Shown here one piece after another: positions 14,029 through 22,116 of a stretch of DNA of 64,000 nucleotides. This DNA is from Sphaerotilus sulfidivorans (GTDB taxonomy: Bacteria; Pseudomonadota; Gammaproteobacteria; Burkholderiales; Burkholderiaceae_C), in assembly GCF_013426975.1 (NCBI RefSeq), contig NZ_JACCPY010000009.1, positions 57,018 through 121,017 of the forward strand, written 5' to 3'. The position numbers and the translations under genes were made by a program. The stretch's first letter is position 1. Every line of letters begins with the position of its first letter. Under the pieces are notes generated by a model. That model searched no databases, had not been told where the DNA came from, and saw only the letters and a list, made by a program, of their open reading frames with translations.

Positions 14029-15576
14029 ATGACCTTCCTGAACAGCATATCCGTCCGGACCCGCCAGATCGCGATGGCCGCGATCGGCATCACCGCCGTC
14101 TCGGCCTGCGCGCTGACCGGCCTGTGGAGCGAATCCCGGCTGTCGCAGGCCAGCCAGCGCGCCTTTGTTGCCAAGGACGTGGTCGCCGACATCCTGCCCC
14201 CGCCGATGTACCTGATCGAGATGCGCCTGCTGCTGTCGCAGGCGCTCGAAGGTCGGCTCGACACCGCTCAGGCCAAGAGCGAGCTGGCCCGACTGGACAA
14301 GGAATATCAGGCCCGGGTCAGTCACTGGCAGGCCAATCCACCCTTCGGTCTCGAGCAGGATCTGCTCGGCGCCCAGCATCAGGCGGCGGTCGAGCTCATC
14401 GGCGCCGCGCAGCTCATGCTCGCCAGCTTGGACGCCGGTGATCCGGATGCGGCCCGGCAGCAGCTCGGCGTGGTGCACGCGCTCTATCTCAAGCACCGGG
14501 CCGCGGTGGATGTGACCGTGGTTCGCGGCAACGCGCTGAGCAGCCAGTCGATGGCCGAGTTCGATGCCACCGTGGAGCGGGGTCGCAGCCTGCAGCTCCT
14601 GCTGCTCGGCCTGTCGGTGCTGGGTCTCGGACTGCTGAGCTGGCAGCTCGCCCGCTCGGTGACCCGCCCGCTCGACCAGGCGGTCGACCTCGCCGAGGCG
14701 GTGGCCGGCGGCGACCTGAGCCGCCAGGTCGCGGTCGAGGGTAGCGACGAGACCGCGCGGCTGCTGCAGTCGCTCGAGCGCATGCGCACCCAGCTCGGCG
14801 ACATGGTGTCCGAGCTGCGCCAGGGCAGCCTGCGCATGGCCAGCGTCTGCGCGCAGATCCATGCCGGCAACCTCGACCTGAAGAGCCGCACCGCCGGCCA
14901 TCTGGACGAGCTCGGCCATGTGCGCGGCAATCTGGCCGAAGTGACGCGAATGATCAGCCACAGCGCCCAGGCGGCCGAGCAGGCGGCCGGACTGGTCGAG
15001 AGCGTCGAGACGGCGGCACGACGCGGCCAGGAAGCGATGGGGCGCATGAGCGAGACGATGAGCGGCATCGCCGCCTCGTCGGCCCGGGTCAGCGAGATCG
15101 TCGGCGTGATCGAGTCGATCGCCTTCCAGACCAATCTGCTGGCGCTGAACGCGGCGGTCGAGGCCGCGCGGGCCGGGGATCAGGGCCGCGGCTTCGCGGT
15201 GGTCGCCACCGAGGTGCGCATGCTGGCGCAGCGCTCCTCGATGGCCGCACGCGAGATCCGCACGCTGGCGGCCGACAGCACCCGCCAGGTCGGCAGCGGC
15301 ACCGATCTGGCCGCCGGCACCGCCCGCGCCATCGTCGACATGGCCACGCAGGTCGAGACGATGAACCGCCTGGTCAAGGACATCTGGGAAACCACCTTCG
15401 CGCAGACCTCGGGCATCGCCCAGCTCGGCGAGGCGGTGGAGATGCTGTCCAAGGCCGGCGATGCCAATGTCACGCTGGCCGAGCAGTCCAGCCAGGCCAC
15501 CGCCAGCCTGGAGGACGAAGCGCGCCGGCTGACCGGATCGGTCAGCCGCTTCCGGCTCGACCGCGCCTTCCATTGA
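14029..15576 (+). CDS. Methyl-accepting chemotaxis protein (Tar-like topology)
   Basis: A 515-residue chemoreceptor. A membrane helix lies near the N-terminus ([20 protein letters not shown], residues 13-32), followed by a periplasmic four-helix-type ligand domain of about 150 residues, and a second helix ([20 protein letters not shown]) near 185-205. A HAMP domain then precedes the signalling domain. The hairpin tip reads [21 protein letters not shown], followed by [18 protein letters not shown]. No C-terminal CheR-binding pentapeptide is present (it ends DRAFH). In-frame ATGs at 13957 and 13993 are alternatives. 14029 is favoured by a GGATA motif and the usual short N-terminus. The ligand cannot be told from sequence. 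Confidence 0.88.
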   Translation: MTFLNSISVRTRQIAMAAIGITAVSACALTGLWSESRLSQASQRAFVAKDVVADILPPPMYLIEMRLLLSQALEGRLDTAQAKSELARLDKEYQARVSHWQANPPFGLEQDLLGAQHQAAVELIGAAQLMLASLDAGDPDAARQQLGVVHALYLKHRAAVDVTVVRGNALSSQSMAEFDATVERGRSLQLLLLGLSVLGLGLLSWQLARSVTRPLDQAVDLAEAVAGGDLSRQVAVEGSDETARLLQSLERMRTQLGDMVSELRQGSLRMASVCAQIHAGNLDLKSRTAGHLDELGHVRGNLAEVTRMISHSAQAAEQAAGLVESVETAARRGQEAMGRMSETMSGIAASSARVSEIVGVIESIAFQTNLLALNAAVEAARAGDQGRGFAVVATEVRMLAQRSSMAAREIRTLAADSTRQVGSGTDLAAGTARAIVDMATQVETMNRLVKDIWETTFAQTSGIAQLGEAVEMLSKAGDANVTLAEQSSQATASLEDEARRLTGSVSRFRLDRAFH

Positions 15577-15591
15577 GCCGGATCGCCCGGT

Positions 15592-16101
15592 TCAGTGATG
15601 CGCCGTGCCGCCCGCAGACGTGCGGGCCGCACGCACCGGATGCACGTCGACCATCACCTCGGTGCTGCCGCCGCGCTCGAACACCAGCGTGACCGGGAAA
15701 CGGTCGCCGTCGCGCAGCGGCTGCTTCAGCTCCATCAGCATCAGGTGGTGACGCCCGCCGTGACGCAGCGGCACCGCCGCGCCGGGCGCGAGCTCCAGCG
15801 CCGGCAGCGCGCGCATGCGCATCACGTCGCCCTCCATCGTGCTCTCGTGGATCTCGACGCGCGCGGCCACCGGGCTGCGTGCGCTCAGCAGCCGGTCGGG
15901 CTGGCGGCCCTCGTTCGTCAGCATCCGGAAATAGACCGCGCCGCTGCGCGCGCCTGCGGGCGTCGGTGCCGCGTAGGGATGATCGACGACCACCGATCCG
16001 GCCTTGAAGTCATGCGCCGCAACCGGCAGGACCGGTGCAGCCAGCATCAGGAACAGCGCACCCAGCAGGGCACGGCGAGAAGGGGGCAGGACAGTCTTCA
16101 T
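15592..16101 (-). CDS. Periplasmic copper chaperone PCu(A)C family protein
   Basis: A 169-residue exported protein. The signal peptide MKTVLPPSRRALLGALFLML continues to an AAA cleavage region near residue 29. The mature domain has the family pattern of conserved His and Met copper ligands: HESTMEGDVMRMR, then about 20 residues on, RHGGRHHLMLMELKQPL. Family members hand Cu(I) to the CuA site of cytochrome c oxidase or scavenge periplasmic copper. The His-rich C-terminus (GGTAHH) may add a metal site. The start at 16101 is set by the signal peptide. The frame runs open further into the upstream tRNA, which is not coding. Transcription follows tRNA-Gly on the same strand. Confidence 0.87.
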   Translation of the reverse strand: MKTVLPPSRRALLGALFLMLAAPVLPVAAHDFKAGSVVVDHPYAAPTPAGARSGAVYFRMLTNEGRQPDRLLSARSPVAARVEIHESTMEGDVMRMRALPALELAPGAAVPLRHGGRHHLMLMELKQPLRDGDRFPVTLVFERGGSTEVMVDVHPVRAARTSAGGTAHH

Positions 16102-16117
16102 GCTTCGCAAAATGACA

Positions 16118-16150
16118 CAGCCCCTGAAGCCATGAGAGCTGCAGGGGCTG
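16118..16150 (-). terminator. Hairpin after tRNA-Gly / leader of the copper chaperone
   Basis: CAGCCCCTG (16118-16126) and CAGGGGCTG (16142-16150) pair over 9 bases with a 15-base loop. On the minus strand the hairpin lies 30 bases after tRNA-Gly and is followed by a short ATTTTG stretch, so it may be a weak terminator for the tRNA transcript. It also ends 17 bases before the copper chaperone ATG. Confidence 0.45.
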
Positions 16151-16179
16151 GGGAAGAAGGCGGCAAGGCCGGCAAGGAC

Positions 16180-16253
16180 TGGAGCGGGTGAAGGGAATCG
16201 AACCCTCGTATGAAGCTTGGGAAGCTGCCGTTCTGCCATTGAACTACACCCGC
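16180..16253 (-). tRNA. tRNA-Gly (anticodon CCC)
   Basis: A 74-base tRNA with encoded CCA. The acceptor arm GCGGGTG pairs with CACCCGC, the D-arm is GTTC/GAAC, and the T-arm is GAGGG/CCCTT with loop TTCGATT. The anticodon loop TTCCCAA gives anticodon CCC, reading GGG codons. One oddity is the anticodon stem GCAGC/GCTTC, which has a C-U mismatch at the second pair (positions 28-42). It lies between dacB and the copper chaperone on the same strand. The promoter must overlap the end of dacB. Confidence 0.95.
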
Positions 16254-16279
16254 CCGGGTGCGCATCGGCTGGTTGGCGA

Positions 16280-17857
16280 TTATGCCAGATGCGCGATCCA
16301 GTCGACACAGGCATCCAGCGCCGGCACCGCAGCGGCGATCAGGTTCTGGTCCGGATGATGGGCCAGCAGCGTGACCGCGATCATGCGTCCGCCCCGGGTC
16401 TGCACGCAGCCGGCCAGGCCACGGGTGTCGAGCAGGGTGCCGGTCTTCAGCCAGGCGCGGCCCTGGGCGGCGCTGCCGCGCAGTCGGCCCTCCAGCGTGC
16501 CGTCCACGCCGGCCACCGGCAGCGTGCGCTGCAGCAGCTTCCAGTGCGGCCCGCGGGCCGCGCGCTGCAGCAGGTGAACGAAGGCCTGCGGCGTGGCGCG
16601 CTCCAGCCGCGACAGGCCGGAGCCGGTGTCCAGCCCGACGACCGCCTCGTCGCGCAGCCCGCCGCGCCGGCGCAGCCAGTCACGCATGCGCAGCCGCGCC
16701 GCCTCGGCGGTGGCCGAACGATCGGGAAAGTCCGGCGCCAGGCTCAGCATCAGATGACGTGCGATCAGGTTGTCGCTGCGCTTGTTCATCTCGCGCAGCT
16801 GCACCGACAGCGGCGCCGACAGATGCTCGGCGAACGGCGCCGCGCCACCACCGGCCTCGGTGGCACGCCAGGGCGTCGGGGTGCCGCCGTCATGTTCGAC
16901 CACCCGGCCGCGCAGCACGCCGCCCGCCTGCAGCCACAGGCCCTCGATGGCACGGGCACCCAGATCGCGCACGCCCACCGGCGCGAAGCGGATCTGCTGC
17001 GCGCCACAGCGTGGCGACCACTGACCGCTGACCTGCAGCTGAGGCTGCAGCTGCGAACCATCGTCGCGCAGCACCGCGCTGGCCGCGCAGCCACCGCCCC
17101 GCCCCAGGCTGTTGACCAGCCGCACATCGTGCAGCGGCGGAGTGACCTCGATGTCGGTGCGCCCGCCCGCGTCGCTGCGCAGCGCCACCCGCACCACGCC
17201 GGCGTCGAGCGCCAGCGCATCCGGACGAACATGGTGCGGCCGCTCCGGCGTCGGCTCCGGCGTGGTCGCCAGATCCTCGGGCCGCAGCCGGAAGGCCTCG
17301 CGATTGATGACGATGTCGCCCCAGACCTCGCGCAGGCCCTGGGTCTGGATCTCCCGGAACCACTGCAGCAGATCGGCGCTGGTCAGCATCGCGTCGCCAC
17401 CACCGCGGATCACCAGATCGCCCAGCAGCCGGCCCTGGGTCAACGGACCGCTCAGGTAGGCGCGGGTGCGCCAGCAGTAGGCCGGACCGAGCAGGTCCAG
17501 CGCCGCCATCGAGGTCAGCAGCTTCGAGGTCGAGGCCAGCACGAAGGGCCGCGCGGCCTGCCAGGACAGCAGCGCCTCGCCGCCATCGAGCGGCTGCGCG
17601 TGCAGGCCGAAGCTCTCCAGCGGCAGACCGCTGGACTCGAGCGCCTGCCGCAGCACCGCGGGCATCTGGTCGACCGGTGCCGGCAGGCTGGCTGCGGCGC
17701 TGTCCCGGCCCGGGCGGCGCCGGGCCGCGTGCGCCGGGACAGCACCGCCGGCCAGCGCCAGAGCGGCCAGACGGCCCAGGCAGCGACGGCGGTCGAGAAG
17801 TCCGGCGGCAGCGTCATCGTGCCCGGGCCGGTCCGGGCTTGGTGCAGAATCGCGCAT
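16280..17857 (-). CDS. dacB: D-alanyl-D-alanine carboxypeptidase/endopeptidase (PBP4, DacB)
   Basis: A 525-residue S13-family penicillin-binding protein, periplasmic, that trims or cleaves D-Ala cross-bridges in peptidoglycan. The catalytic SxxK is STSK (Ser109-Lys112), the second motif is SDN in EMNKRSDNLIARH, and the third is KTG in RAWLKTGTLLDT. The large insert between the first two motifs is typical of PBP4. An RRRCLGRLAALALAGGAVPA segment near residue 23 suggests an export signal, possibly Tat-like. The start at 17857 leaves a long N-terminus, and a later start is possible. It is divergent from trmB, with 143 bases between the starts. Confidence 0.92.
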   Translation of the reverse strand: MRDSAPSPDRPGHDDAAAGLLDRRRCLGRLAALALAGGAVPAHAARRRPGRDSAAASLPAPVDQMPAVLRQALESSGLPLESFGLHAQPLDGGEALLSWQAARPFVLASTSKLLTSMAALDLLGPAYCWRTRAYLSGPLTQGRLLGDLVIRGGGDAMLTSADLLQWFREIQTQGLREVWGDIVINREAFRLRPEDLATTPEPTPERPHHVRPDALALDAGVVRVALRSDAGGRTDIEVTPPLHDVRLVNSLGRGGGCAASAVLRDDGSQLQPQLQVSGQWSPRCGAQQIRFAPVGVRDLGARAIEGLWLQAGGVLRGRVVEHDGGTPTPWRATEAGGGAAPFAEHLSAPLSVQLREMNKRSDNLIARHLMLSLAPDFPDRSATAEAARLRMRDWLRRRGGLRDEAVVGLDTGSGLSRLERATPQAFVHLLQRAARGPHWKLLQRTLPVAGVDGTLEGRLRGSAAQGRAWLKTGTLLDTRGLAGCVQTRGGRMIAVTLLAHHPDQNLIAAAVPALDACVDWIAHLA

Positions 17858-17966
17858 CCTCTGAGCCTAGCCGGCCCGAATGACCCCCGACAGGTCAATA
17901 TCGCCGGTTTCTTCCTGTCCAGTGCTGAAAGCCCCTGTTTCCGGGGTTTCATCTTGAAATATTCAC

Positions 17967-17990
17967 GCGCCGCACTGTCGCATGCGGCGC
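17967..17990 (+). promoter_or_regulatory. Leader hairpin immediately before trmB
   Basis: GCGCCGC (17967-17973) and GCGGCGC (17984-17990) pair across a 10-base loop, ending 10 bases before the trmB ATG. No Shine-Dalgarno-like purine run is seen between hairpin and ATG, so the stem occupies the place where ribosome contact would be expected. Confidence 0.35.
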
Positions 17991-18000
17991 TTCGCATTCC

Positions 18001-18738
18001 ATGAACGACTCCCAGCCCACCCTCGAACCGATCGGCGCGGATGCCGACGACACCTCCACCGAAGGCGCACCGCGCCGCGCGATCCGCAGCTTCGTGGTGC
18101 GCGCCGGCCGCATGGGCACCGGCCAGATCCGTGCGCTCGAGGAACTCGGCCCGCGCTTCTGCCTGCCCTACCGCGCCGAGCCGCTCGACGCCGCAGCCGT
18201 CTGGGGCCGCAGCGCGCCGCTGGTGCTGGAGATCGGCTTCGGCATGGGCGGGGCCACCGCGGAGATCGCCGCGAACCGCCCTGACACCGACTTTCTCGGC
18301 GTCGAGGTGCACACGCCCGGCGTGGGCGCGCTGCTCAAGCTGATCGACGAGCGCGAGCTGGGCAACCTGCGCATCGTCCAGCACGACGCGGTCGAGGTGC
18401 TCGAGCACATGATCGCGCCGGGCCAGCTCGCCGGCGTGCACATCTTCTTTCCCGATCCGTGGCACAAGAAGAAGCACAACAAGCGCAGGCTGATCCAGCC
18501 GGAGTTCGTCGCCCGCCTGGTCACCCGGCTCGCGCCGGGCGGCTACCTGCACTGCGCGACCGACTGGCAGCCCTATGCCGAGCAGATGCTGGAGGTGCTG
18601 TCGGCCGAGCCGCAGCTGGCCAACACCGCCGAGGGCTATGCGCCGAAGCCGGACTACCGGCCGCTGACCAAGTTCGAGAACCGTGGCCTGAAGCTCGGCC
18701 ACGGCGTCTGGGATCTGGTCTTCACTCGGTCCAGTTGA
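18001..18738 (+). CDS. trmB: tRNA (guanine-N7-)-methyltransferase TrmB
   Basis: A 245-residue SAM-dependent enzyme that makes m7G46 in tRNA variable loops. The SAM site is [20 protein letters not shown] (about residues 74-93). The family signature [16 protein letters not shown] follows, then [20 protein letters not shown]. The N-terminal 30 residues are acidic and Ala-rich, as often in betaproteobacteria. The 3' end overlaps the convergent uppP gene by 17 bases. A strong hairpin lies directly upstream of the start and no clear ribosome-binding site is visible. Confidence 0.96.
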   Translation: MNDSQPTLEPIGADADDTSTEGAPRRAIRSFVVRAGRMGTGQIRALEELGPRFCLPYRAEPLDAAAVWGRSAPLVLEIGFGMGGATAEIAANRPDTDFLGVEVHTPGVGALLKLIDERELGNLRIVQHDAVEVLEHMIAPGQLAGVHIFFPDPWHKKKHNKRRLIQPEFVARLVTRLAPGGYLHCATDWQPYAEQMLEVLSAEPQLANTAEGYAPKPDYRPLTKFENRGLKLGHGVWDLVFTRSS

Positions 18739-19558
18739 CCACGCCCGTGTAGGAGGTCACCAGGATCAGCAGACCGAAGCCGATCCGGTACCAGGCAAAG
18801 GGCACGAAATCGTGCGTCGCGACATACTTCAGCAGCCAGCGCACGCACAGCCAGGCCGACAGGAAGGAGAACACCAGGCCGACGAGGAACATCGGCGCGT
18901 CGGCCATCGACAGGTGCTCGCGCTCCTTCAGCAGGCTGTAGGCGCCGGCGCCGATCAGCGTCGGAATGCCGAGGAAGAAGCTGAAGTCGGTCGCGGTCTG
19001 GCGCGACAGGCCCATCAGCATGCCGCCGATGATGGTCGAGCCCGAGCGGCTGGTGCCGGGAATCATCGCGAAGCACTGCACCAGGCCGACCTTCAGCGCA
19101 TCCAGCGCCGTCATGTCGTCGACCGAGTGCACCCTCACCGCGCTGGCCGGACGGCGCTCGGCCCACAGGATGATCAAGCCGCCGACGATGAAGGCGGAAG
19201 CGACGATGATGGGCGTGAACAGATGGGCCTTGACCATCTTGCCGATCAGCAGGCCCAGCACCACCGCCGGCAGGAAGCCGATCAGCACGTTCAGCGCGAA
19301 GCGGCGCGCGTCACGGCTGCTGCCCAGATGGGTGACGGTCCCTGACAGACGCTGCCAGTAGACCAGGATGACCGCAAAGATCGCACCGGTCTGGATGGCG
19401 ATGTCGAAGACCTTGACGGTGGCCTCGCTCATGTGGTCCTGCATGCCGAGCAGCTGGCCGGCCAGGATCAGGTGGCCGGTGCTCGAGATCGGCAGGAACT
19501 CGGTCAACCCCTCGACGATGCCCATCACCGCCGCCTTCAACAACATCACGATATCCAC
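18722..19558 (-). CDS. uppP: Undecaprenyl-diphosphate phosphatase UppP (BacA)
   Basis: A 278-residue integral membrane enzyme with about eight hydrophobic segments that recycles undecaprenyl pyrophosphate to the monophosphate carrier for peptidoglycan and glycan synthesis. Catalytic motifs are [17 protein letters not shown] near the N-terminus and [14 protein letters not shown] in the middle. GTG at 19558 is preferred because it gives the usual N-terminus (V/M)[16 protein letters not shown] and is preceded by AGGAAAGGG. A longer reading from ATG at 19588 is possible but would cover the ribosome site. A terminator-like hairpin lies in its leader, and its 3' end overlaps trmB. Confidence 0.95.
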   Translation of the reverse strand: MDIVMLLKAAVMGIVEGLTEFLPISSTGHLILAGQLLGMQDHMSEATVKVFDIAIQTGAIFAVILVYWQRLSGTVTHLGSSRDARRFALNVLIGFLPAVVLGLLIGKMVKAHLFTPIIVASAFIVGGLIILWAERRPASAVRVHSVDDMTALDALKVGLVQCFAMIPGTSRSGSTIIGGMLMGLSRQTATDFSFFLGIPTLIGAGAYSLLKEREHLSMADAPMFLVGLVFSFLSAWLCVRWLLKYVATHDFVPFAWYRIGFGLLILVTSYTGVVNWTE

Positions 19559-19586
19559 GCAATCAACCCTTTCCTGAGGCTCGGAC

Positions 19587-19611
19587 AAGAAAACGCCCCG
19601 ATTGACGGGGC
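19587..19611 (-). terminator. Terminator-like hairpin in the uppP leader (candidate attenuator)
   Basis: GCCCCG (19595-19600) and CGGGGC (19606-19611) form a 6-bp stem with a 5-base loop. On the minus strand it is followed by GTTTTCTT, the form of a Rho-independent terminator. It lies upstream of uppP and not after any minus-strand gene, so it is either an attenuator or a guard against transcription entering from the divergent side. Confidence 0.5.
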
Positions 19612-19704
19612 ATCTCTCTGTTGTTCAATACTGCGATTGAAGATAGCACAGGCCTGTGGCGGCTCCCTTCTGCCCAGCTTCAGGCCAAGCTGTCAAAACA
19701 CGAC

Positions 19705-21084
19705 ATGGTCACGCTCACACTGAAAAAGAAACCCGGCGCCGGCGCCGACATCCCCTCCTCCCGCAACCGGCCGCTGCGCAGCAGCGGCATGCGCCAGCGC
19801 CCGACGCTGGCCGAGGCCCAGGAGCAGCGCGCCCGCCAGGCCGAGGAGCTGGCCCGGCGCCCGGCCCCGTCCGAGACGCCGCGCTGGCAGGACGAGCGCC
19901 GCCCAGGGGGCCGACCCGGCCCGCGCGACGCCCGCGATTCGCGCGACCCGCGTGACCCGCGCGAGGCCCGTTCCGGCCGCGATCCCCGGGAGGCTCGGCG
20001 CGATCCCCGTCAGGATCCACGTCACGACGCCCGCCGAGAGCCCCGCCGCGAAGATCCGCGTCATGGCGATCGCCGCGATCCGCGTGCCGCACGCCCGGGC
20101 CGTCCGGGCATCGAGGCACCGGCCTCGCCGCTGCGCAGCGTCGGCAATGCCGAGCGTGCGCGCCAGATCCTTGAGCGCGCCAGCCGCAATCCGGACACCG
20201 GCCGCCCGCAGCAGCGCCAGGATCGCCCGCCCGTGCAGCGCGATCCCGCCGCACGGCCGCTGCGCAGCGTGGCCAACCCGCAGCTGGCCCGGCAGATGGT
20301 GGAAGCGGCTGCAGCCGCCACCGCCCCTGCTCGGCCCGAGCAGGACGGCGAGCGCCTGTCCAAGCGCATGACCGCGCTCGGCCTGGCCTCGCGCCGCGAG
20401 GCCGACGAATGGATCGAGGCCGGCTGGGTCAGCGTCAACGGCGAGCCGGCGGTGCTGGGTCAGCGGGTGCTGCCCGGCGATCGCATCGAGGTGGATGAAC
20501 GGGCGCACAAGGAACAGGCCCGTCGCGTCACCATCCTGCTGAACAAGCCGATCGGCCATGTCAGCGGCCAGGCCGAGGACGGGTATGAGCCGGCCGTCGC
20601 GCTGATTCGTCCGGAAAATCAGTGGGCGGAGGATCGTTCCGGTCTGCGCTGGCATCCGGGCCATCTGCGAAACCTCGCTCCGGCCGGCCGGCTCGACATC
20701 GATTCTGTCGGTCTGCTGGTATTGACCCAGGACGGCCGGGTCGCCCGCCAGCTGATCGGCGATGAATCCGAGGTGGAAAAGGAATATCTGGTCCGGGTCG
20801 AATACACCCGCGAGGGCCGCCTGCCCGACGAGGACCTGGCGCTGCTCAACCACGGCCTGAGCCTGGACGGCAAGCAGCTTCGTCCCTGCAAGGTCAGCTG
20901 GCAGAACGAAGATCAACTGCGTTTCGTGCTGCGTGAAGGCAGGAAACGTCAGATCCGGCGCATGTGCGAGGCGGTCGGCCTGAAGGTCGTCGGCCTGAAG
21001 CGGGTGCGCATCGGCAGCGTTCCGCTGGGCCATCTGCCGGTCGGACAGTGGCGTTATCTGCGCCAGGATGAATATTTCGCCTGA
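19705..21084 (+). CDS. rluF: RluF/RsuA-family rRNA pseudouridine synthase with charged N-terminal extension
   Basis: A 459-residue protein. From about residue 60 to 150 there is a low-complexity stretch rich in Arg, Asp and Pro ([20 protein letters not shown] and variants). An S4 RNA-binding domain follows ([20 protein letters not shown], about 220-280), then the RsuA-type synthase domain with the catalytic Asp in [17 protein letters not shown] and the closing motif [19 protein letters not shown]. RluF modifies U2604 of 23S rRNA, but RluB/RsuA-type targets cannot be excluded by eye. The ATG at 19705 is the first ATG in frame. The extension probably adds non-specific RNA affinity. It is divergent from uppP. 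Confidence 0.85.
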   Translation: MVTLTLKKKPGAGADIPSSRNRPLRSSGMRQRPTLAEAQEQRARQAEELARRPAPSETPRWQDERRPGGRPGPRDARDSRDPRDPREARSGRDPREARRDPRQDPRHDARREPRREDPRHGDRRDPRAARPGRPGIEAPASPLRSVGNAERARQILERASRNPDTGRPQQRQDRPPVQRDPAARPLRSVANPQLARQMVEAAAAATAPARPEQDGERLSKRMTALGLASRREADEWIEAGWVSVNGEPAVLGQRVLPGDRIEVDERAHKEQARRVTILLNKPIGHVSGQAEDGYEPAVALIRPENQWAEDRSGLRWHPGHLRNLAPAGRLDIDSVGLLVLTQDGRVARQLIGDESEVEKEYLVRVEYTREGRLPDEDLALLNHGLSLDGKQLRPCKVSWQNEDQLRFVLREGRKRQIRRMCEAVGLKVVGLKRVRIGSVPLGHLPVGQWRYLRQDEYFA

Positions 21085-21190
21085 ATGGAACGGATTCATT
21101 CCAAAGCAGCAAGAAACAAAATCAAATAAACGGGTAAGAGCCGTACCACTTCGCTGCTTTGCTGTCACCCTTGCGCTCCGAGACTTGAGA

Positions 21191-21217
21191 CTTCGTGACG
21201 CCAAGTTCGTCACGAAG
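21191..21217. promoter_or_regulatory. Perfect 10-bp inverted repeat in AT-rich leader of the TetR gene
   Basis: CTTCGTGACG (21191-21200) and CGTCACGAAG (21208-21217) are exact inverse complements with a 7-base spacer. It lies 107 bases after rluF and 122 bases before the TetR start. It could be a TetR-family operator or a terminator for rluF, since CCTTTC follows, but the T-run is weak. Confidence 0.45.
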
Positions 21218-21339
21218 CCTTTCATTGCTATCGACCACACAGATTCGGTAGTCTTTGGTAATGATAGGTACCCTTTTTTATCATTTTTTCTGCTTTCAAG
21301 CAGGAAAGCTCAAGTACGATTGGGCAGAGGGGAAGCCCC

Positions 21340-21963
21340 ATGATCGAGCAAACAGCCATAATCTCTTCTTCACTGGACCACCGTACTCGTCTCCTCGAGG
21401 GCATGGCGCGCTGCGTCGCCACCAAGGGGTATGCAGACACCACCATCGCCGACATCGCCACCGCGGCCAGGGTGTCGAAGCGAACCTTCTACGAGCATTT
21501 CCGGACCAAGCAGGAGTGCCTGATCGCGCTCTACGAGAATGCCAGCCAGCGCAGCATCAGCTCGCTGTCGAAAGCCATCGAACCATCCCAGGACTGGACG
21601 ACGCGGGTGGATCAGGCGGTCAAGGCCTACTTCGGCCACCTGGCCGCCAATCCGCTGCTGATGCGCACGCTCTTCATCGATGTGCTGGCGGTCGGCTCCG
21701 AGGGCCTGCAGGCGCGCCGCAAGGTGCATCGCCAGCTCGCGGACCTGATCGCCGATCTGCCGCAGCAGGCCGAAGGTGATGCAGCCGCCTGGCAGGCCAA
21801 CGCGATCGTCGGCGCCCTGACCGAGATCGTGCTGCAGGCCATCGAGCAGGACCGCGTCGAGCAGCTCCCCGAATGCGCCGATGGTGCAGCGCAGGTGGTG
21901 CGCGCAGCGATCCAGGCCCACCGCAGCACGACCGAAGGCCGGCCTCTGCCCCAGGATCACTGA
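21340..21963 (+). CDS. TetR/AcrR-family transcriptional regulator
   Basis: A 207-residue regulator. The N-terminal helix-turn-helix runs over about residues 18-65 (ATKGYADTTIADIATAARVS followed by KRTFYEHFRTKQECLIALYE), a near-consensus TetR recognition helix. The C-terminal ligand-binding part is helical and Ala-rich, with no recognisable ligand signature. A ribosome site AGAGGGGA lies before the ATG. The 255 bases upstream are much richer in A and T than the rest of the window and carry a perfect inverted repeat. No efflux or metabolic gene sits next to it, so the target is unknown, and autoregulation is a guess. It converges on purL. Confidence 0.87.
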   Translation: MIEQTAIISSSLDHRTRLLEGMARCVATKGYADTTIADIATAARVSKRTFYEHFRTKQECLIALYENASQRSISSLSKAIEPSQDWTTRVDQAVKAYFGHLAANPLLMRTLFIDVLAVGSEGLQARRKVHRQLADLIADLPQQAEGDAAAWQANAIVGALTEIVLQAIEQDRVEQLPECADGAAQVVRAAIQAHRSTTEGRPLPQDH

Positions 21964-22029
21964 GGACAGCCGCGCGCCGGCCTGCCCTCCACCACTCCAG
22001 CCCACCCTTTTCCGAACTCCCCGACGCAC

Positions 22030-22062
22030 AAGGGGCCGGCCACCTGACGGTGCCGGCCCCTT
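22030..22062. terminator. Strong hairpin between convergent TetR gene and purL
   Basis: AAGGGGCCGGC (22030-22040) pairs with GCCGGCCCCTT (22052-22062) over 11 bases with an 11-base loop. It lies between the ends of two convergent genes. The outer A-A/T-T pairs give no real T-run, so it may be a bidirectional hairpin that stabilises 3' ends or a Rho-assisted stop. Confidence 0.55.
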
Positions 22063-22116
22063 GGTCGTTGGCGGGCACGGGCTCGAGACCCGTGCGGGTG
22101 CTGCGCTCTGCAGTCT

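Noticed and set aside
16102..16314. N-terminal extension of the copper chaperone frame
   Set aside because: The extension runs across tRNA-Gly, and the signal peptide fixes the start at 16101.
19621..19704. TTG codon at 19621 as an earlier start for the RluF-like gene
   Set aside because: No ribosome site, and the extra 28 residues have no family counterpart. The first ATG at 19705 is preferred.
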